From Rickettsiales bacterium (GTDB lineage: Bacteria; Pseudomonadota; Alphaproteobacteria; Methylaequorales; Methylaequoraceae): DNA of 47,923 nt. Each line of letters begins with the position of its first letter. Position 1 is the stretch's first letter. Positions 8,105 to 16,384 of the stretch are shown here, in pieces. A model generated the notes under the pieces. The model made no database searches. It saw nothing but the letters and a program-made list of their open reading frames with translations, and was not told the DNA's origin. The stretch lies in the NCBI GenBank assembly GCA_028407765.1, contig JAOOJU010000004.1, forward strand, positions 1-47,923, read 5' to 3'. The translations under genes were made by a program, and so were the position numbers.

Positions 8105-8752
8105 TTATTTCTTTTGTTTCCCTTTTGATACAACAACCATTGCTGGTCTTAAAAGTCTATCTGCAATCTTAAAACCTTGTTGTAACTCTTCAACAATTAA
8201 TCCTTCTTTAATTTCACTATTTATCTGAGAGACTGCTTGATGAAGATCAGGATCAAATTTTTTATTTACTGAAGAAAATGCTATAATACCATTTTTTTCA
8301 AATATATCATAGAATTCCTTTTCAATAGCCTTGATACCTTCGACAAGGTTTTGTATGCTCTGATTATCTTCTGAAATATCGTTTGGAATTGATTGCATCG
8401 CTCTTTGGAAATTATCAGCAATAGTCAAGAGTGAAAAAGCAAAGTTTTTAGAGGCATATTTCCTGCTTTCTTCTAATTCCCTGTGATGCCTTTTCCTTAA
8501 GTTTTCATTTTCAGCAAGGGTTCTCAATACTCTATCCTCTGTTTCTTTTAACTTTAATTTTAATTCTTCATAGTTTTTCTTTTCAATTTCAACTTTTTCT
8601 TTCTTAATATTTAAAGGCCAAAATCGGGCTAATGAGAAGATTCTGTCCATATTTGAATTTTTTAAGATTTCATCTTCCTTACTTATTACTTGTTCTTTTT
8701 CAATCTTTTTATCCACATTAGTTTTTACCTTTTGATCTTCTTCTTTGTTCAT
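8105..8752 (-). CDS. grpE: Nucleotide exchange factor GrpE
   Basis: 215 residues, slightly long for GrpE. It is the ADP/ATP exchange factor for DnaK and a dimer. A charged, disordered N-terminus (residues 1-34) leads into an odd aromatic stretch, MDRIFSLARFWP (35-46). That stretch is encoded by the right arm of the 38-bp inverted repeat. A coiled coil follows (about 55-100, with ENENLRKRHHRELEESRKYA). The C-terminal beta domain has 'FEKNGIIAFSS' and 'FDPDLHQAVSQ', then the conserved terminal 'QQGFKIADRLLRPAMVVVS'. It follows hrcA by 11 bp. The repeat-encoded residues look inserted or substituted relative to a usual acidic GrpE tail, but the frame is intact. Confidence 0.96.
   Translation of the reverse strand: MNKEEDQKVKTNVDKKIEKEQVISKEDEILKNSNMDRIFSLARFWPLNIKKEKVEIEKKNYEELKLKLKETEDRVLRTLAENENLRKRHHRELEESRKYASKNFAFSLLTIADNFQRAMQSIPNDISEDNQSIQNLVEGIKAIEKEFYDIFEKNGIIAFSSVNKKFDPDLHQAVSQINSEIKEGLIVEELQQGFKIADRLLRPAMVVVSKGKQKK
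8617..8654 (-). repeat. Right arm of perfect 38-bp inverted repeat (inside grpE)
   Basis: Exact reverse complement of 7995-8032. It lies wholly inside grpE, covering codons 33-46, and is read in frame without a stop. The two arms are separated by 584 bp (8033-8616). Neither flank extends the match (8655 pairs against 7994, and 8616 against 8033, both mismatched). Confidence 0.97.
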
Positions 8753-8763
8753 CTTGTTCTCCT

Positions 8764-9822
8764 TTAAATATTAAAACTTTTTCCTAATAGTTTTGCCGTG
8801 TAGTCAACTACTGGGATTATTTTAGCATAATTAATTCTCATGGGTCCAACCACACCAATTGCTCCGATTATTTCTTTATCTTTATTTTTAAATGGACTGA
8901 TTATAGTAGAGCACCCTGTCATACCAAAAAGATTATTTTCCGCACCAATAAAAATTTGAAGACCTTCTGCTTCTTGAGTTTCTTCTATGATGCCCATTAA
9001 ATTCTCTTTATTCTCAAGTCTTTCTATTAATATTCTAATATTCTCAAGTTGTTCTAATGCAGTTACATCCTCTAAAAGTTTTGAAGTACCTGTAACAATT
9101 AATTTATTTTTTTGGTTAACATCTGCCCAACAAGCTATACCTTGGTCAATGAGTCTCTTAGAAACTTTATCTAAATCTTTTCGATCATTTTTTATTTCAC
9201 CTTCAATGATTCGTTGACTCTCAGATAATGTTCTACCTCTTAATTTAGAATTTAAATAATTAGTTATTTCAATTAAAACTGAATTAGGAAGGCCTTTTGG
9301 AGTTTTAATTATTCTATTTTCAATTAATCCAGTTTCAGATACCATTATTACTAATGCTTTCTCAGTTCCAACTGGAACAAACTCTATGTGTTTCATCCCT
9401 CCCTCTAACTTTGGGGCTAAAACTAATCCTGCACAATCTGATAGCCCAGATAACATATGAATTGCATCATCATATATCTGGTCAAAACTCCTAGAATTTC
9501 CCAAAAATTTTTTTTTAATTTTTAGACATTCATTGTTGGATAACTTGCCAACTTGAAGTAATCCCTCTACAAAAAATTGCATGCCTAAATCTGTTGGCAC
9601 TCTTCCAGCTGATGAATGAGTTGAAGTCAGTAATCCAGCATCCTGTAGATCTGACATAACATTTCGTACTGAAGCTGGTGATAATTTTTCTTCTAACTTA
9701 GAGGATAATTTTCTTGAACCAACTGGATCTCCAGTATTAACATAATCATCAACTATAAGACTAAAGATTTCTTTTGAACGTCTATCAAGTTCTATTATTG
9801 GTGATGATTTTTTTTTCAACAT
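8764..9822 (-). CDS. hrcA: Heat-inducible transcription repressor HrcA
   Basis: 352 residues, full length. An N-terminal winged helix ('DDYVNTGDPVGSRKLS' and 'SPASVRNVMSDLQDAGLL') is followed by the conserved 'THSSAGRVPTDLG', then a GAF-like dimerisation domain. HrcA represses chaperone genes by binding CIRCE operators with GroEL as corepressor. It heads the hrcA-grpE-dnaK-dnaJ cluster, but no CIRCE element is visible before hrcA, grpE or dnaK, so its target may be groESL elsewhere. It is divergent from rph across 81 bp. Confidence 0.97.
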   Translation of the reverse strand: MLKKKSSPIIELDRRSKEIFSLIVDDYVNTGDPVGSRKLSSKLEEKLSPASVRNVMSDLQDAGLLTSTHSSAGRVPTDLGMQFFVEGLLQVGKLSNNECLKIKKKFLGNSRSFDQIYDDAIHMLSGLSDCAGLVLAPKLEGGMKHIEFVPVGTEKALVIMVSETGLIENRIIKTPKGLPNSVLIEITNYLNSKLRGRTLSESQRIIEGEIKNDRKDLDKVSKRLIDQGIACWADVNQKNKLIVTGTSKLLEDVTALEQLENIRILIERLENKENLMGIIEETQEAEGLQIFIGAENNLFGMTGCSTIISPFKNKDKEIIGAIGVVGPMRINYAKIIPVVDYTAKLLGKSFNI

Positions 9823-9903
9823 TGCTTTCGTTTTATTGTTTTATAAGTACTATTTAAACATTCAAGATAAACTAAGATATGTATAGTATTAATATTTAAA
9901 AGT

Positions 9904-10629
9904 ATGAGAAATTTCAATAGAAAACATAATGAACTAAGAAAAGTACTTGTTGATACAAGCATTAATAAATTTGCCGATGGGGCATGTCTAATAAGTTTTG
10001 GGGATACTAAAGTTATATGCACGGCTACAATTGAAAAAAATGTCCCAAAATGGTTACAAAAAACAGGGGAAGGCTGGGTTACCGCAGAATATAATATGCT
10101 ACCAACAGCCACGAAAGAAAGAACTACAAGAGAAGTTAAACTTGGAAAACAATCTGGTAGGACCATGGAAATCCAAAGACTAATAGGAAGATCTCTTAGG
10201 TCTATCATTAACCTAAAGAAACTTTCAAATATTCAGATAACCATAGACTGTGATGTTCTTCAAGCAGATGGTGGCACTAGGACTGCGAGTATTACAGGAG
10301 CATTTATCGCGTTATGTATTGCAGTAGGAAAATTAATAAATTCAGGATTATTAAAACAAAATCCAATATTTGATAAAGTTGCCGCAGTTTCTGCGGGTCT
10401 CCTAGATGAAGGTTGTTTTTTAGACCTAGATTTTATAGAAGACTCCAATGCTATAGCCGACGCAAATTTTGTTTTCTCAGAAAAATCTGGAATTGTAGAG
10501 ATTCAAGTTTCAGGAGAAAAAAGACCAATTAGCAAAAGTGAATTTGATGATTTATATCAAATATCTCAGGATGGAATTGCCGAACTATTTAAAATACAAT
10601 CTAAGTACGCTGAAAAATGGGAAATATGA
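9904..10629 (+). CDS. rph: Ribonuclease PH
   Basis: 241 residues, typical length. It is a phosphorolytic 3'-5' exoribonuclease that trims tRNA 3' ends. Family motifs include 'GDTKVICTATIE', 'GEGWVTAEYNMLPTAT..R' with the basic RNA-binding segment, 'EIQRLIGRSLRS' and 'IDCDVLQADGGTRTASITGA', which contains the phosphate-binding Gly/Thr/Arg. Its stop codon overlaps the next start as ATGA (10626-10629), so it is translationally coupled to rdgB. The rph-rdgB pair divergent from hrcA is classic alphaproteobacterial order. Confidence 0.97.
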   Translation: MRNFNRKHNELRKVLVDTSINKFADGACLISFGDTKVICTATIEKNVPKWLQKTGEGWVTAEYNMLPTATKERTTREVKLGKQSGRTMEIQRLIGRSLRSIINLKKLSNIQITIDCDVLQADGGTRTASITGAFIALCIAVGKLINSGLLKQNPIFDKVAAVSAGLLDEGCFLDLDFIEDSNAIADANFVFSEKSGIVEIQVSGEKRPISKSEFDDLYQISQDGIAELFKIQSKYAEKWEI

Positions 10630-11237
10630 TAAAAACTGATGAGCCTTTACTTGTCGCAACACATAATCTAGGGAAAGTAAAAGAGTTTAAAAAACTTTTT
10701 TCACCTTATAAAATAAAGATTATTTTTTCTAGTGATTTAGGAATCGAAGAACCTGAAGAAACAGGAAAAACCTTCAAAGAAAACTCAATAATCAAAGCAA
10801 AAAGTGGTTTAAGCTCAGGACTGAATGTTTTAGCAGACGATTCAGGTCTTTGCGTTAAGGCTCTAAACGACGAACCAGGAATATATTCTGCAAGATGGGC
10901 AAAAAAAAATGGAGGCTGGAAGGGTGCTATGAAAAAAATATATAGTAATCTTTTAAATATCAATGCTAGAGATTTTTCTGCAAAATATTACTGTAATCTA
11001 ACTTTAGCATGGAAAAATGGTGAGATTAATTCTTATTCTGGAAAAGTTGAGGGAAAAATCTCATGGCCAATGAGAGGAAAAAAAGGATTCGGATATGACC
11101 CTATTTTTGTTCCAAAAGGTTATACAATCACTTTCGGCGAAATGAATAAAAAGGAGAAAATGCTTAATGATCATAGATTCGATGCATTTAAAAAAATTAT
11201 AAAAAATCATATGCCTGGCATCAAAGGACAACTGTGA
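10626..11237 (+). CDS. rdgB: dITP/XTP pyrophosphatase, RdgB/HAM1 family
   Basis: About 203 residues. It hydrolyses non-canonical purine triphosphates (dITP, XTP) to keep them out of DNA. The start 'LVATHNLGKVKEF' matches the family (AT.N..K..E). 'DDSGLCVKALNDEPGIYSARWA' holds the catalytic acidic residues, and 'GYDPIF' and 'DHRFDAFKK' (usual form S-H-R) are present. I chose ATG 10626 because it overlaps the rph stop as ATGA. An ATG nine bases upstream (10617, adding MGN) is also possible. The 3' end overlaps the convergent LpoA-like gene by 31 bp. Confidence 0.95.
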   Translation: MIKTDEPLLVATHNLGKVKEFKKLFSPYKIKIIFSSDLGIEEPEETGKTFKENSIIKAKSGLSSGLNVLADDSGLCVKALNDEPGIYSARWAKKNGGWKGAMKKIYSNLLNINARDFSAKYYCNLTLAWKNGEINSYSGKVEGKISWPMRGKKGFGYDPIFVPKGYTITFGEMNKKEKMLNDHRFDAFKKIIKNHMPGIKGQL

Positions 11238-12649
11238 ACTTTGTTAACTTTATTCCTATCAATTTCATTTATCTCAATATTCCTTTGAAAATAACCTAAC
11301 TTATTAATTTTGTATTTACTAAACACACCTTCATATGTTTTTGTATTAATTTTTAGTTCTTGTTTCTCATTAATATTTTTCTCTAAAAATCCTAATAAAT
11401 CAGAAACTATATAACTTAAATTATTGGGTTTTTCTGAGAACATAAGACTAAAGCTTTTATTATAAGAAGTTTTGTTGTTTACTAAACTTGTTGCATAGTA
11501 AGCTTTGTCTAAAACATTTTCTTTAAATTTCTCAACCCCTTCCCAAATACTGGTTCCAAAAAAATTAGTATTTCCAGTATCAATGTCATAAAAAGCAAAA
11601 AGAGCCAGTATTTCAATCAATTTACTTCCACTCTCACCTATCATAATCATATCATAAGGAACACTACCAAAAGTCTCCCTTTTTTTTGTTTGATCGATTA
11701 GAAAGGATTTTTCTTTTTCTTCAAGATCAAGTGAACTAATTCTATCTATTTCAGTCTCTAAATTTTTTTTTCTTTGTTCGTAATGACTAAATCTTTTTAT
11801 TTCTTCATCTAGATTTATTGACTCGTCAATCGTTAAAAAAGAAAAATCTAAATCTCCGTCAGTAAGATTGAGATTTTCTAATGTTTCCTTTAATAAATTT
11901 CCATATTTATCATCATTTAGTACGACGCCAATACTTTTCTGGCCAATAATTCTCGAATATTCTGCTAAACAATTAACCTCATCCTCTAAACTTAATCCTG
12001 TAATAATTATATTCTCAGAAATGGCATTCTTATCAGTTGAAAAACTAAAAATCAAAGCATCATTCTTCTCAGCAAACTCCTTGATGTATAACGCCTCATG
12101 AGAAAAAACAGGACCAATATATATATTTATTCCGTGTGATAGACCTTCTTTTAACGCATTCAAAGTTTCTTGTTCTGAACTTTTAGTGTCAAAAACTTTA
12201 AACTTAACTTTAGTTTCGCTCGTATTAATATAATATCTAATTGAATTTATTAAGTTATATCCAAGCTTAGCATCCTTTCCAGTCAATGGGAATAAAAGCC
12301 CTATTTCTTTTGATACTATTTTTTTTTTTTCAATTTCTTTAATTTTTTTTGTTTCTATTTTTGGTTGGACCAAAGTTATAACATTTTCATCAATTTCTTT
12401 TTTCTTCTTTACTAATTCCTTTGGTATTTTGGGTTTTTCGAAATCTAGAATTTTATCCTTTTGTTTCTTTTGTGATTTAGATTTCTTTTTATTTTTATTT
12501 TTTCCTTCCTGGTTAACGGCGATATTTTTTTCATCATTCATATTTATTGTAATATTTTCTCTAATCTTTGTGAGGGTATCATTTAATTGACAACTAACAA
12601 TCCAAAAAGAGGAAAAAAATAAAAAAGAAAATTTTAAAAATCTATACAT
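11207..12649 (-). CDS. Penicillin-binding protein activator (LpoA/YraM-like) lipoprotein
   Basis: 480 residues. An N-terminal signal with lipobox IVSC (Cys 20) is followed by a long lysine-rich, low-complexity linker (about residues 40-110). A periplasmic-binding-protein-type domain starts at 'EIGLLFPLTGKDAKLGYNL'. This is the LppC/LpoA family, outer-membrane lipoproteins that in Enterobacteria activate PBP1a. 'NIYIGPVFSHEALYIKEFA' and 'GVVLNDDKYGNLLKETL' fit the type I periplasmic fold. A 12-T homopolymer at 12319-12330 encodes part of a lysine run. It is divergent from the dual-BON lipoprotein, with only 32 bp between the starts. Confidence 0.82.
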   Translation of the reverse strand: MYRFLKFSFLFFSSFWIVSCQLNDTLTKIRENITINMNDEKNIAVNQEGKNKNKKKSKSQKKQKDKILDFEKPKIPKELVKKKKEIDENVITLVQPKIETKKIKEIEKKKIVSKEIGLLFPLTGKDAKLGYNLINSIRYYINTSETKVKFKVFDTKSSEQETLNALKEGLSHGINIYIGPVFSHEALYIKEFAEKNDALIFSFSTDKNAISENIIITGLSLEDEVNCLAEYSRIIGQKSIGVVLNDDKYGNLLKETLENLNLTDGDLDFSFLTIDESINLDEEIKRFSHYEQRKKNLETEIDRISSLDLEEKEKSFLIDQTKKRETFGSVPYDMIMIGESGSKLIEILALFAFYDIDTGNTNFFGTSIWEGVEKFKENVLDKAYYATSLVNNKTSYNKSFSLMFSEKPNNLSYIVSDLLGFLEKNINEKQELKINTKTYEGVFSKYKINKLGYFQRNIEINEIDRNKVNKVHSCPLMPGI

Positions 12650-12681
12650 AAATAATTATTAAATAATAAACTAATTTTGAA

Positions 12682-13302
12682 ATGAATATAAATATTTTTT
12701 TTTTAATAACCCTAAGTTTTTTTCTTTCATCTTGCGCCGGAAGTTCAATTGTTTCTATTGCAGGAAACGTAGCTATATCTGAAAAAGGTGTAAAATCCAG
12801 CATAGACGACGCTTTAATATATGCGAAAATAAAAACTAAACTCCTTAAACTAAAAATCTCTAATATTACTAATATAGGTATTAGTGTTTCTCAAGGGAGA
12901 GTACTTCTGGTTGGCGCAATAAAAGAAAATAATGAAAGATTGTTTATAATAAAAGAATTATGGAAAATTAAAGGAATTAAAGAAATTTTTAATGAAATAA
13001 GGATAAATGAAGTTTATGATGTAGTGAGCAAGACTAAAGATTTAATTCTTGAATCGAAAGTTAAAACCCTTCTTTTATTAAATTTTAAGATCTATAGTAA
13101 CAATTACTCCATTAAAGCTTATAAAGGAATAGTTTATGTATTAGGAATTGCAAAAGATTTAGAAGAAAGAGAAATAATTGAAAATTATATTAAAAATATC
13201 TCAGGGGTAAAAAAACTAGTTACTTTCATATATTTTTCACCAATCATAATTAAGAAAGAGGATAGAAATGCCAGTAGTCTTATTTCAAATGGATCCACTT
13301 GA
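12682..13302 (+). CDS. Dual BON-domain lipoprotein (DolP/YraP-like)
   Basis: 206 residues with a short signal and lipobox LSSC (Cys 18). Two BON domains follow: 'DALIYAKIKTKLLKLKISNITNIGISVSQGRVLLVGAI' (about 43-80) and 'LESKVKTLLLLNFKIYSNNYSIKAYKGIVYVLGIA' (about 122-160). Each ends with the expected hydrophobic-Gly pattern. In E. coli the DolP (YraP) lipoprotein helps maintain the outer membrane and lies near yraM/lpoA, as here. The gene overlaps gshB by 35 bp. Confidence 0.85.
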   Translation: MNINIFFLITLSFFLSSCAGSSIVSIAGNVAISEKGVKSSIDDALIYAKIKTKLLKLKISNITNIGISVSQGRVLLVGAIKENNERLFIIKELWKIKGIKEIFNEIRINEVYDVVSKTKDLILESKVKTLLLLNFKIYSNNYSIKAYKGIVYVLGIAKDLEEREIIENYIKNISGVKKLVTFIYFSPIIIKKEDRNASSLISNGST

Positions 13303-14212
13303 AAAAATTAATAAAGAGACCGATTCAACTTATTTACTTGCTTTAGAATCACTAAAACGAGGCTATATATCAATGTATTGTAATCCAGAAGACGTATTAA
13401 TTAATCATAATAAGCTCATAATTTATGCATCAAAACTCGAACTAAAAAATAACATGATTAAAGTTAGTAAAATAAAAAAATCGACAGATATTTCTAAATT
13501 TGATGTCGTTCTGATAAGGCAAGATCCTCCTTTTAATATGAAATACATTACAAACACTTATTTCCTAGGGACATCAAATCATAATAACGAAATAAAACCC
13601 TTTTTTATTAATAACCCGAATGGAATAAGAAATTTTAGCGAAAAGATTTATCCATTATATTTTAAAGAATTCATCCCTGATACGACAATTACATGCAAAG
13701 AAAGTATTATCTCTGCATTCATAAAAAAATATAAAAAGATTGTAGTGAAACCGCTATACGAGAAAGGTGGGGAAGGTATTTTCATGATAGATGAAAAGAA
13801 AAAAGGAAACAAAAAAAAAATAAGAAAAAGCACTGAAAATTTTACAAAACCTCTAATATTTCAAAAATATTTAAGGGGAGTTAAAAAAGGTGATAAAAGA
13901 ATACTACTAATTAATGGAAAACCTGTTGGGTGCGTTAATCGAGTTCCAATCAAAGGCTCATTTATTGCAAATCTTCATTTAGGAAGTAAGGCAGAAAAAA
14001 CTGGTTTAACAACTAAAGAAATTCAAATATGTAGAAAACTAGAACCATCTTTAAAAGAAAATGGGTTCTTCTTTGTTGGAATTGATATAATTGATCAAAA
14101 ACTAACAGAGATTAATGTGACATCCCCAACAGGAATAAAACAAATAAATGAACTTTCAGGAATAAAAATAGAAGAAAAGTTTTGGGATGAAGTCTTAAAA
14201 ACAATTTCTTAA
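13268..14212 (+). CDS. gshB: Glutathione synthetase
   Basis: 314 residues. It joins gamma-glutamylcysteine and glycine with ATP. The N-terminus 'VLFQMDPLEKINKETDSTYLL' is the GshB signature (usual form MDPLE.I....D...), which confirms the start at 13268 even though it lies 35 bp inside the BON gene. The ATP-grasp domain shows 'VVKPLYEKGGEGIFMI', 'LIFQKYLRGVKKGDKRILLINGKPVG' and the C-terminal 'FVGIDIIDQKLTEINVTSPTGI', with the metal-binding Glu-x-Asn. Usual alphaproteobacterial neighbours rsmI and yraN are absent here. Its stop shares TTAA (14209-14212) with the convergent HIT gene. Confidence 0.97.
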   Translation: MPVVLFQMDPLEKINKETDSTYLLALESLKRGYISMYCNPEDVLINHNKLIIYASKLELKNNMIKVSKIKKSTDISKFDVVLIRQDPPFNMKYITNTYFLGTSNHNNEIKPFFINNPNGIRNFSEKIYPLYFKEFIPDTTITCKESIISAFIKKYKKIVVKPLYEKGGEGIFMIDEKKKGNKKKIRKSTENFTKPLIFQKYLRGVKKGDKRILLINGKPVGCVNRVPIKGSFIANLHLGSKAEKTGLTTKEIQICRKLEPSLKENGFFFVGIDIIDQKLTEINVTSPTGIKQINELSGIKIEEKFWDEVLKTIS

Positions 14213-14574
14213 GGTAAAATTCTTCCTAAGCTTTTACCGCCCAATAAGTGAAAATGTATATGAGGGACTTCTTGTCCTCCATTTTCACCTGTGTTGCAAA
14301 TAATCCTATAACCTTCATCCAGGGACATCTTTTCTGCAATCTGACCAATACTTCTCATCAAATGAACTATTTCATCAGGAGATGCATTTTTGGAAAAATC
14401 TCTGTAACTGCAAAAATTCTTCTTAGGTATAATTACAATATGAATTGGAGCCTGTGGATTAATATCCTTAAATCCCAACACATGTTCATTTTCAAAAACC
14501 TTATTGCAAGGAAGTTCCCCTTTTAAAATTTTTGCAAATACATTTTCGGAGTTATAGTTTTTTATATCAACCAT
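14209..14574 (-). CDS. HIT-family purine nucleoside phosphoramidase-like protein
   Basis: 121 residues, HinT-type. The histidine triad motif HIHFHLLGG is near residue 106, and 'PQAPIHIVIIPKKNF' is the conserved central strand. HinT enzymes hydrolyse adenosine 5'-phosphoramidates. In alphaproteobacteria the gene usually ends the his operon directly after hisE, as here (hisE stop at 14575 abuts the start). The ATG at 14574 is well supported by the 'FAKILKGELPC..VFE' N-terminal motif. Confidence 0.93.
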   Translation of the reverse strand: MVDIKNYNSENVFAKILKGELPCNKVFENEHVLGFKDINPQAPIHIVIIPKKNFCSYRDFSKNASPDEIVHLMRSIGQIAEKMSLDEGYRIICNTGENGGQEVPHIHFHLLGGKSLGRILP

Positions 14575-14880
14575 TTAATTATTTTTTCCATCAACCATTC
14601 TTTTGGAAAGCACATCAAAAACTTCTTCCGGTGAAACATTGCTATGTTCTAATAATACATATAAATGAAAAATAAGATCAGCAGCTTCTTCTGCTATATC
14701 TTCTCTATCTTGAGATAAAAAAGCAGTAATCGTTTCAGTTGCCTCTTCACCAACCTTGTTAGCAATCTTTACTTTTCCTTTCTTAAATAATTTAGAAGTA
14801 TAGGATAAATCAGGTGATTTTGATTTATTTTTTCTTATAATTCTTATAAGACGATCTAATATTTCAGATTTACTTCTCAT
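14575..14880 (-). CDS. hisE: Phosphoribosyl-ATP diphosphatase
   Basis: 101 residues, a monofunctional HisE of the all-alpha MazG-like NTP pyrophosphohydrolase superfamily. It catalyses step 2 of histidine synthesis (PR-ATP to PR-AMP). 'SYTSKLFKKGKVKIANKVGEEATETITA' contains the family K..EE..E metal-binding motif. 'EDIAEEAADLIFHLYVLL' provides the second acidic cluster (E..D). It lies 8 bp downstream of hisF. hisI, the next enzyme, is not in the window. Confidence 0.96.
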   Translation of the reverse strand: MRSKSEILDRLIRIIRKNKSKSPDLSYTSKLFKKGKVKIANKVGEEATETITAFLSQDREDIAEEAADLIFHLYVLLEHSNVSPEEVFDVLSKRMVDGKNN

Positions 14881-14888
14881 TATAGTTC

Positions 14889-15653
14889 TTAATAATCTAA
14901 TCTTACTTGAATCCCTTTAGAAAATAAATACTTTTTGACTTCAGTAATACTAAATTCTCCAAAATGAAAAATTGATGCAGCCAAAACCGCAGATGCTCGT
15001 CCTATCAATATACCATCAACAAGATGCTGTAATGTACCAACCCCTCCTGAGGCAATAACCGGTATTGAGACGATCTCCGAAATTTTTTTTGTTAACTCCA
15101 AGTCAAATCCCTTTTTTGTTCCGTCTCTATCCATTGATGTCAACAGAATTTCTCCAGCACCCAGAGATTCGACTTTTTGTGCCCATTTTATACAGTCAAC
15201 ACCAGTATTTATTCTTCCACCATGTGTGTAAACATCCCAACAACCTTGATTATTTTTTTTTGAGTCAATTGCTACAACTATACATTGTTTTCCAAATTTT
15301 TCTGCTCCCCTAGTAATAAGATCAGGTGAAGTAATCGCGGAACTATTAATAGATATTTTATCAGCACCTGCTAGCAAAAAATTACTCATATCCTTAACAG
15401 TTCTTATTCCCCCACCAACAGTTAAAGGAACAAAGCATTGATTTGCTGTTTTTTTTATAACATCCAACATTGCTTCTCTTCCGTCTGAGGTTGCTGTTAT
15501 ATCTAAAAAAGTAATTTCATCTGCTCCTTTTTCACTGTAAATCTTTGCTTGTTCAGATGGGTCTCCTGCATCAATTAAATTATGAAAATTAATTCCTTTT
15601 ACCACTCTCCCATTATTTACATCTAGGCAAGGTATAATCCTTATTTTTAACAT
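14889..15653 (-). CDS. hisF: Imidazole glycerol phosphate synthase, cyclase subunit
   Basis: 254 residues, a (beta/alpha)8 barrel. It uses ammonia from HisH to make imidazole glycerol phosphate and AICAR. The start '[19 protein letters not shown]' carries the catalytic Asp 11. '[14 protein letters not shown]' and '[13 protein letters not shown]' are the two phosphate-binding loops, and the second catalytic Asp is in '[17 protein letters not shown]'. It overlaps the hisA stop by one base (TAATG), implying coupled translation. Confidence 0.98.
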   Translation of the reverse strand: MLKIRIIPCLDVNNGRVVKGINFHNLIDAGDPSEQAKIYSEKGADEITFLDITATSDGREAMLDVIKKTANQCFVPLTVGGGIRTVKDMSNFLLAGADKISINSSAITSPDLITRGAEKFGKQCIVVAIDSKKNNQGCWDVYTHGGRINTGVDCIKWAQKVESLGAGEILLTSMDRDGTKKGFDLELTKKISEIVSIPVIASGGVGTLQHLVDGILIGRASAVLAASIFHFGEFSITEVKKYLFSKGIQVRLDY

Positions 15654-16384
15654 TAAGTTTTTTCCATTAAGACTTTTAATGCATCCGAAACTAAAAATTT
15701 TGATTCATAAATAGCTTTTCCTGAAATAACCCCTTCTAAATTCTTAGCTTTAATCTTATTTAAATTTCTTAAATCATCAATAGATGAAACCCCACCTGAT
15801 GCAATTACATTTATTGTTGTAGCATTTAGTAAATCTTTGATCTTTTTAAAACTCATTCCTTTCAACAAACCATCTTTTTCAATATCTGTAAAAATTATTG
15901 AAGAGACACCTAGTCCTTCTAATTTTTTTGCTAATTCTATTGTTGATAAGGAGCTAGTTTTCGACCAACCTTCAGTTGCAACCATATCTTTTTTTGAATC
16001 AATTCCAACTACGATTTTATTGGGAAAATTTTTACAAGATTCTTCTACAATTGAAGGTCTTTTTGCTGCAATTGTTCCTAGAATGATTCGATCTATGGAA
16101 TTTGATAAATAAGTTTCTATGGTATCCATATCTCGAATACCCCCACCTACTTGAATTTTACAGTTTGTATTTTTTTTAATATCATAAATTACATCTTGAT
16201 TCATTGGCATGCCAGAAAAAGCTCCATCAATATCTACAACATGTATCCACTCGCATCCCATGTCCTGAAACTCGATTGCTTGAGCGACAGGATTCTCATT
16301 ATAAAACTTGATGTTTTTTAGCTTACCTTTTTCAAGTCTTATACATTTAGAGTCTTTGATATCAATTGCAGGGAAAAAAATCAT
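15653..16384 (-). CDS. hisA: Phosphoribosylformimino-5-aminoimidazole carboxamide ribotide isomerase
   Basis: 243 residues from the ATG at 16384, a barrel paralogous to HisF. It isomerises ProFAR to PRFAR. '[18 protein letters not shown]' holds the catalytic Asp, '[17 protein letters not shown]' and '[13 protein letters not shown]' are the phosphate loops, and '[14 protein letters not shown]' carries the second Asp. The frame continues upstream to a TTG (16399), but the ATG overlaps the hisH stop as ATGA and gives the canonical N-terminus, so I prefer it. Confidence 0.97.
   Translation of the reverse strand: MIFFPAIDIKDSKCIRLEKGKLKNIKFYNENPVAQAIEFQDMGCEWIHVVDIDGAFSGMPMNQDVIYDIKKNTNCKIQVGGGIRDMDTIETYLSNSIDRIILGTIAAKRPSIVEESCKNFPNKIVVGIDSKKDMVATEGWSKTSSLSTIELAKKLEGLGVSSIIFTDIEKDGLLKGMSFKKIKDLLNATTINVIASGGVSSIDDLRNLNKIKAKNLEGVISGKAIYESKFLVSDALKVLMEKT

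Noticed and set aside
7995-8654. Transposon or integron-type element bounded by the inverted repeat
   Set aside because: The DNA between the arms is the rest of grpE plus the dnaK promoter region; there is no transposase and no target-site duplication.
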